A DNA stretch of 64,000 bases from SYFY01 sp041752315. GTDB lineage: Bacteria > Pseudomonadota > Gammaproteobacteria > Pseudomonadales > Azotimanducaceae. The stretch is from the NCBI GenBank assembly GCA_041752315.1, contig JBGSHJ010000066.1, forward strand, positions 1 through 64,000. Reading direction: 5' to 3'. The translations under genes and the position numbers were made by a program. This document shows positions 62,285-64,000 of the stretch, piece by piece. Within the stretch, counting starts at the first letter, position 1, and the number at the start of each line of letters is the position of its first letter. Under the pieces are notes generated by a model. The model was not told where the DNA came from and ran no database searches. It saw only the letters and a list, made by a program, of their open reading frames with translations.

Positions 62285-62875
62285 TCAAGCGGCTCTGGAG
62301 CGCGGCTGATTAAGGATCAGCGATTCCAGCTTTTCCGTGATCACGTTTGCCAGGCTGCATCGATCCAGTTCACTCAGATGCGTGAGTCCGGGGAGACAGA
62401 TTCTATGCAGATGCAGGACCGGCCAGGATTGTTCGAACTCGCGCAGGTCACCCTTGGTCAGGACCGGGAGGAACGGGTCATTGGCACTGCGTGCCTCCAT
62501 GATCGCGCGGATTCCTCTGACAAACTGAATCTGTCGATTACCGAGGGTGCGCTGTGCAGTCACATTGGCCAGGTGCAGGCCACTGCGGTTGATGAGTTCA
62601 CCGGGAACGATGTACAGACCAGTTGGCTTTACCCAATCGGACATGATTCGCGTGAAGGTATCGTAGTAGGCATTTTTATCCGGCAGGATGACCAGCTTTG
62701 CATCCAGTTCTTCAGGGAAGAGGATTTCGTAGGTTGCATACAACAATTCGACGGTCGGCGAGTACACACACATCGTTGTCTGGAATTGGGTCACAAACTC
62801 CGTAGCACGCGAGCGCTGGGCAAACTGGTCAAGATCCCAGGCCAGGTCCGGGTTCTGGTATCGAGCGTGTTGCAT
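62285..62875 (-). CDS. Protein of unknown function
   Basis: About 196 residues from ATG 62875 (MQHARYQNPDLAWDL), preceded by GGAG at good spacing. The frame is open to 62977, but that part has no conserved look. Visible features are a mixed alpha/beta pattern with TTMCVYSPTVELLYATYEIL, AKLVILPDKNAYYD, and VKPTGLYIVPGELINRSG. No catalytic motif or family recognised. It sits upstream of the HD-GYP/EAL pair on the same strand. Confidence 0.6.
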   Translation of the reverse strand: MQHARYQNPDLAWDLDQFAQRSRATEFVTQFQTTMCVYSPTVELLYATYEILFPEELDAKLVILPDKNAYYDTFTRIMSDWVKPTGLYIVPGELINRSGLHLANVTAQRTLGNRQIQFVRGIRAIMEARSANDPFLPVLTKGDLREFEQSWPVLHLHRICLPGLTHLSELDRCSLANVITEKLESLILNQPRSRAA

Positions 62876-63059
62876 GAGCAACTCCGAGAAGCATGTGCCC
62901 GATTGTAGGGGTGCGGGCCTGGCATACTGGGGCTCAGTCGTGGTTTTGTGAATGACTGCCCTGTCCGTACGTAACATGCGTGGCAGACACGCTGACGGCC
63001 GACTGATGGACAGGTGTTAATCAGGATGACTCGGCGCGCCTGTCCAATCCAGATTCCAC

Positions 63060-63716
63060 TCAGTCTTGGTAGATGCGGTTCAGCCACGCCGCAATGTCAG
63101 ATATTTCCTGGGGGCACACCTGGTGACCCATGCCGTATTCGTGCCACTCGACCTGGTAGTTGAGCTTGCGCAACGCTTCGCGGCCGGTGATCGCGCGCGT
63201 TATCGGGATCATGGGATCAGCGACGCCATGGGCCATGAAAATCGGTGTGTCGATGTTGGCCAGGCTGACGGCATCGACAACACGTTCGTGGTTGTGGATG
63301 TAGGTGGACAGACCCATGACACCGGCCAATCGCCGCTCGCAACGGACGCCCAGATATGTGGCAATGACCCCGCCCTGGGAAAAACCGGCGAGGGTGATCC
63401 GTCGTGCCGGTGTGCCCGCGTCGATTTCTTCATCGATGATCTGTTCGATCGCTGCGGCAGACTCGCTGATGTCACGTTCTCCCACCGTCGGATTCGACAG
63501 ATCGATGTCGTACCAGGCGCGCATCTCCATGCCACCATTGATGGTGACCGGCCTGATGGGGGCATTTGGAAAAACGAATCGCAGCGGTCTGGCGAGCGCA
63601 AGCATGGGTACGACGGGCTCGAAATCAGTGGCATCTGCGCCGAGCCCGTGCATCCAGATCACCGTGCCAACGGGATTATGACCGGTAGTGACTACCAACG
63701 TTTCCAGCTTTTCCAT
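63060..63716 (-). CDS. Carboxylesterase/phospholipase (alpha/beta hydrolase, EstB type)
   Basis: 218 residues. VIWMHGLGADATDF is the oxyanion region, AGFSQGGVIA the Ser nucleophile, VADPMIP the Asp, and YGMGHQV the His. This is the acyl-protein thioesterase/carboxylesterase family; likely acts on short acyl esters. The 82-base gap beyond the end holds nothing I recognise. Confidence 0.87.
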   Translation of the reverse strand: MEKLETLVVTTGHNPVGTVIWMHGLGADATDFEPVVPMLALARPLRFVFPNAPIRPVTINGGMEMRAWYDIDLSNPTVGERDISESAAAIEQIIDEEIDAGTPARRITLAGFSQGGVIATYLGVRCERRLAGVMGLSTYIHNHERVVDAVSLANIDTPIFMAHGVADPMIPITRAITGREALRKLNYQVEWHEYGMGHQVCPQEISDIAAWLNRIYQD

Positions 63717-63853
63717 GATCTTGGTCAGGTCCTTGTGGATGAGTTGTCGAGAGGGTGATCCGGGTTACGGTCCGCGATTGCACAAACCAGCCTGCGCTCA
63801 AATGAATACGCGTGGTCGTTTCGCCGGTGCCCACGAAACACCATAATGCTGCC

Positions 63854-64000
63854 ATGGATGATGGACTTGATCGAGAAGCGTCGAAAGACGTTCGCAAACT
63901 TGCTCCCGCGCTCGCCTTCTTGCGCCCGTATCTCGGCCGTGTAGTGATTGCAAGCATCGCGCTGCTGGCCACGGCGGGTGTCACGCTGTCCATCGGCCAG
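63854..64000 (+). CDS. ABC transporter, N-terminal part (runs off the window)
   Basis: From ATG 63854 the frame is open to the window end: about 49 residues with LRPYLGRVVIASIALLATAGV, a first transmembrane segment like that of exporter-type ABC proteins such as MsbA. The Walker motifs would be beyond the window. The partial call rests on the first segment only. Confidence 0.55.
   Translation, partial: MDDGLDREASKDVRKLAPALAFLRPYLGRVVIASIALLATAGVTLSIGQ

Noticed and set aside
1..64000. CRISPR array, integrase, insertion sequence, rRNA or tRNA genes
   Set aside because: Looked for on both strands by eye; no repeat-spacer pattern, no transposase or recombinase motif, no RNA gene signature.

Overview
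The window reads as chromosomal DNA of a heterotrophic gammaproteobacterium, probably free-living or marine and not closely related to a model species. This is inferred from a GC-rich composition (by eye), a MetR-type regulator, RhlB-type helicase, PuuA/PuuB-type polyamine genes, TrkH, a TonB-dependent receptor, many SDRs, a P450, and a REP-like palindrome beginning GTGGGAGCGG. There is no rRNA, tRNA, CRISPR array, integrase or intact insertion sequence. Most sequence is tightly packed coding DNA, and several gene pairs overlap by ATGA.

Layout. 0.4-2.7 kb: an orphan response regulator with PAS, GGDEF and EAL domains. 2.8-10.7 kb: a metabolic run on the + strand (cystathionine gamma-synthase family, SDR, purC, an odd two-part ORF, a stand-alone biotinyl carrier, crotonase, acyl-CoA carboxyltransferase, MFE-2-like SDR), interrupted by one minus-strand peroxiredoxin-like gene whose active-site Cys codon is an in-frame TGA. 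10.8-14 kb: HD hydrolase, metR, a pdxH-like gene with a 56-residue membrane protein. 14-27.7 kb: a catabolic accessory region (P450, SDRs, a frameshifted cupin, alpha/beta hydrolases, MDR reductase, amidohydrolase, VOC protein, TonB receptor). 28-34.6 kb: TPR-sulfotransferase, then a putrescine-use cluster (class III aminotransferase, membrane protein, gamma-glutamylputrescine synthetase-like, gamma-glutamylputrescine oxidase-like). 35-37.2 kb: gene decay (an SDR pseudogene and a DUF2332 pseudogene). 38-42.6 kb: VOC, patatin, TauE/SafE, and a Tat-exported HisC-like enzyme. 42.6-46.5 kb: trkH divergent from a short KdpD/KdpE two-component pair. 46.6-51 kb: a papain-like protease fused to a lipase-like hydrolase, a P-loop kinase, a cupin, a TIGR02594-type amidase. 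50.6-59.4 kb: minus-strand housekeeping operons (sixA-like, LLM flavoprotein, rhomboid, hisC, AI-2E permease, nitrilase, rhlB, aminotransferase, argC). 59.6-62.1 kb: a coupled pair of degenerate c-di-GMP proteins (EAL and HD-GYP). The window ends with an unknown gene, a carboxylesterase, and the start of an ABC transporter.

The most notable item is the peroxiredoxin-like gene at 6795-7277 (minus). Reading through the TGA gives one uninterrupted 160-residue protein with a Trp-Sec-Pro-Tyr-Cys active site. A small hairpin with a bacterial SECIS-like geometry lies directly downstream. I interpret it as a selenoprotein related to the SelL/Prx-like families. A stop mutation or sequencing error is the main alternative.
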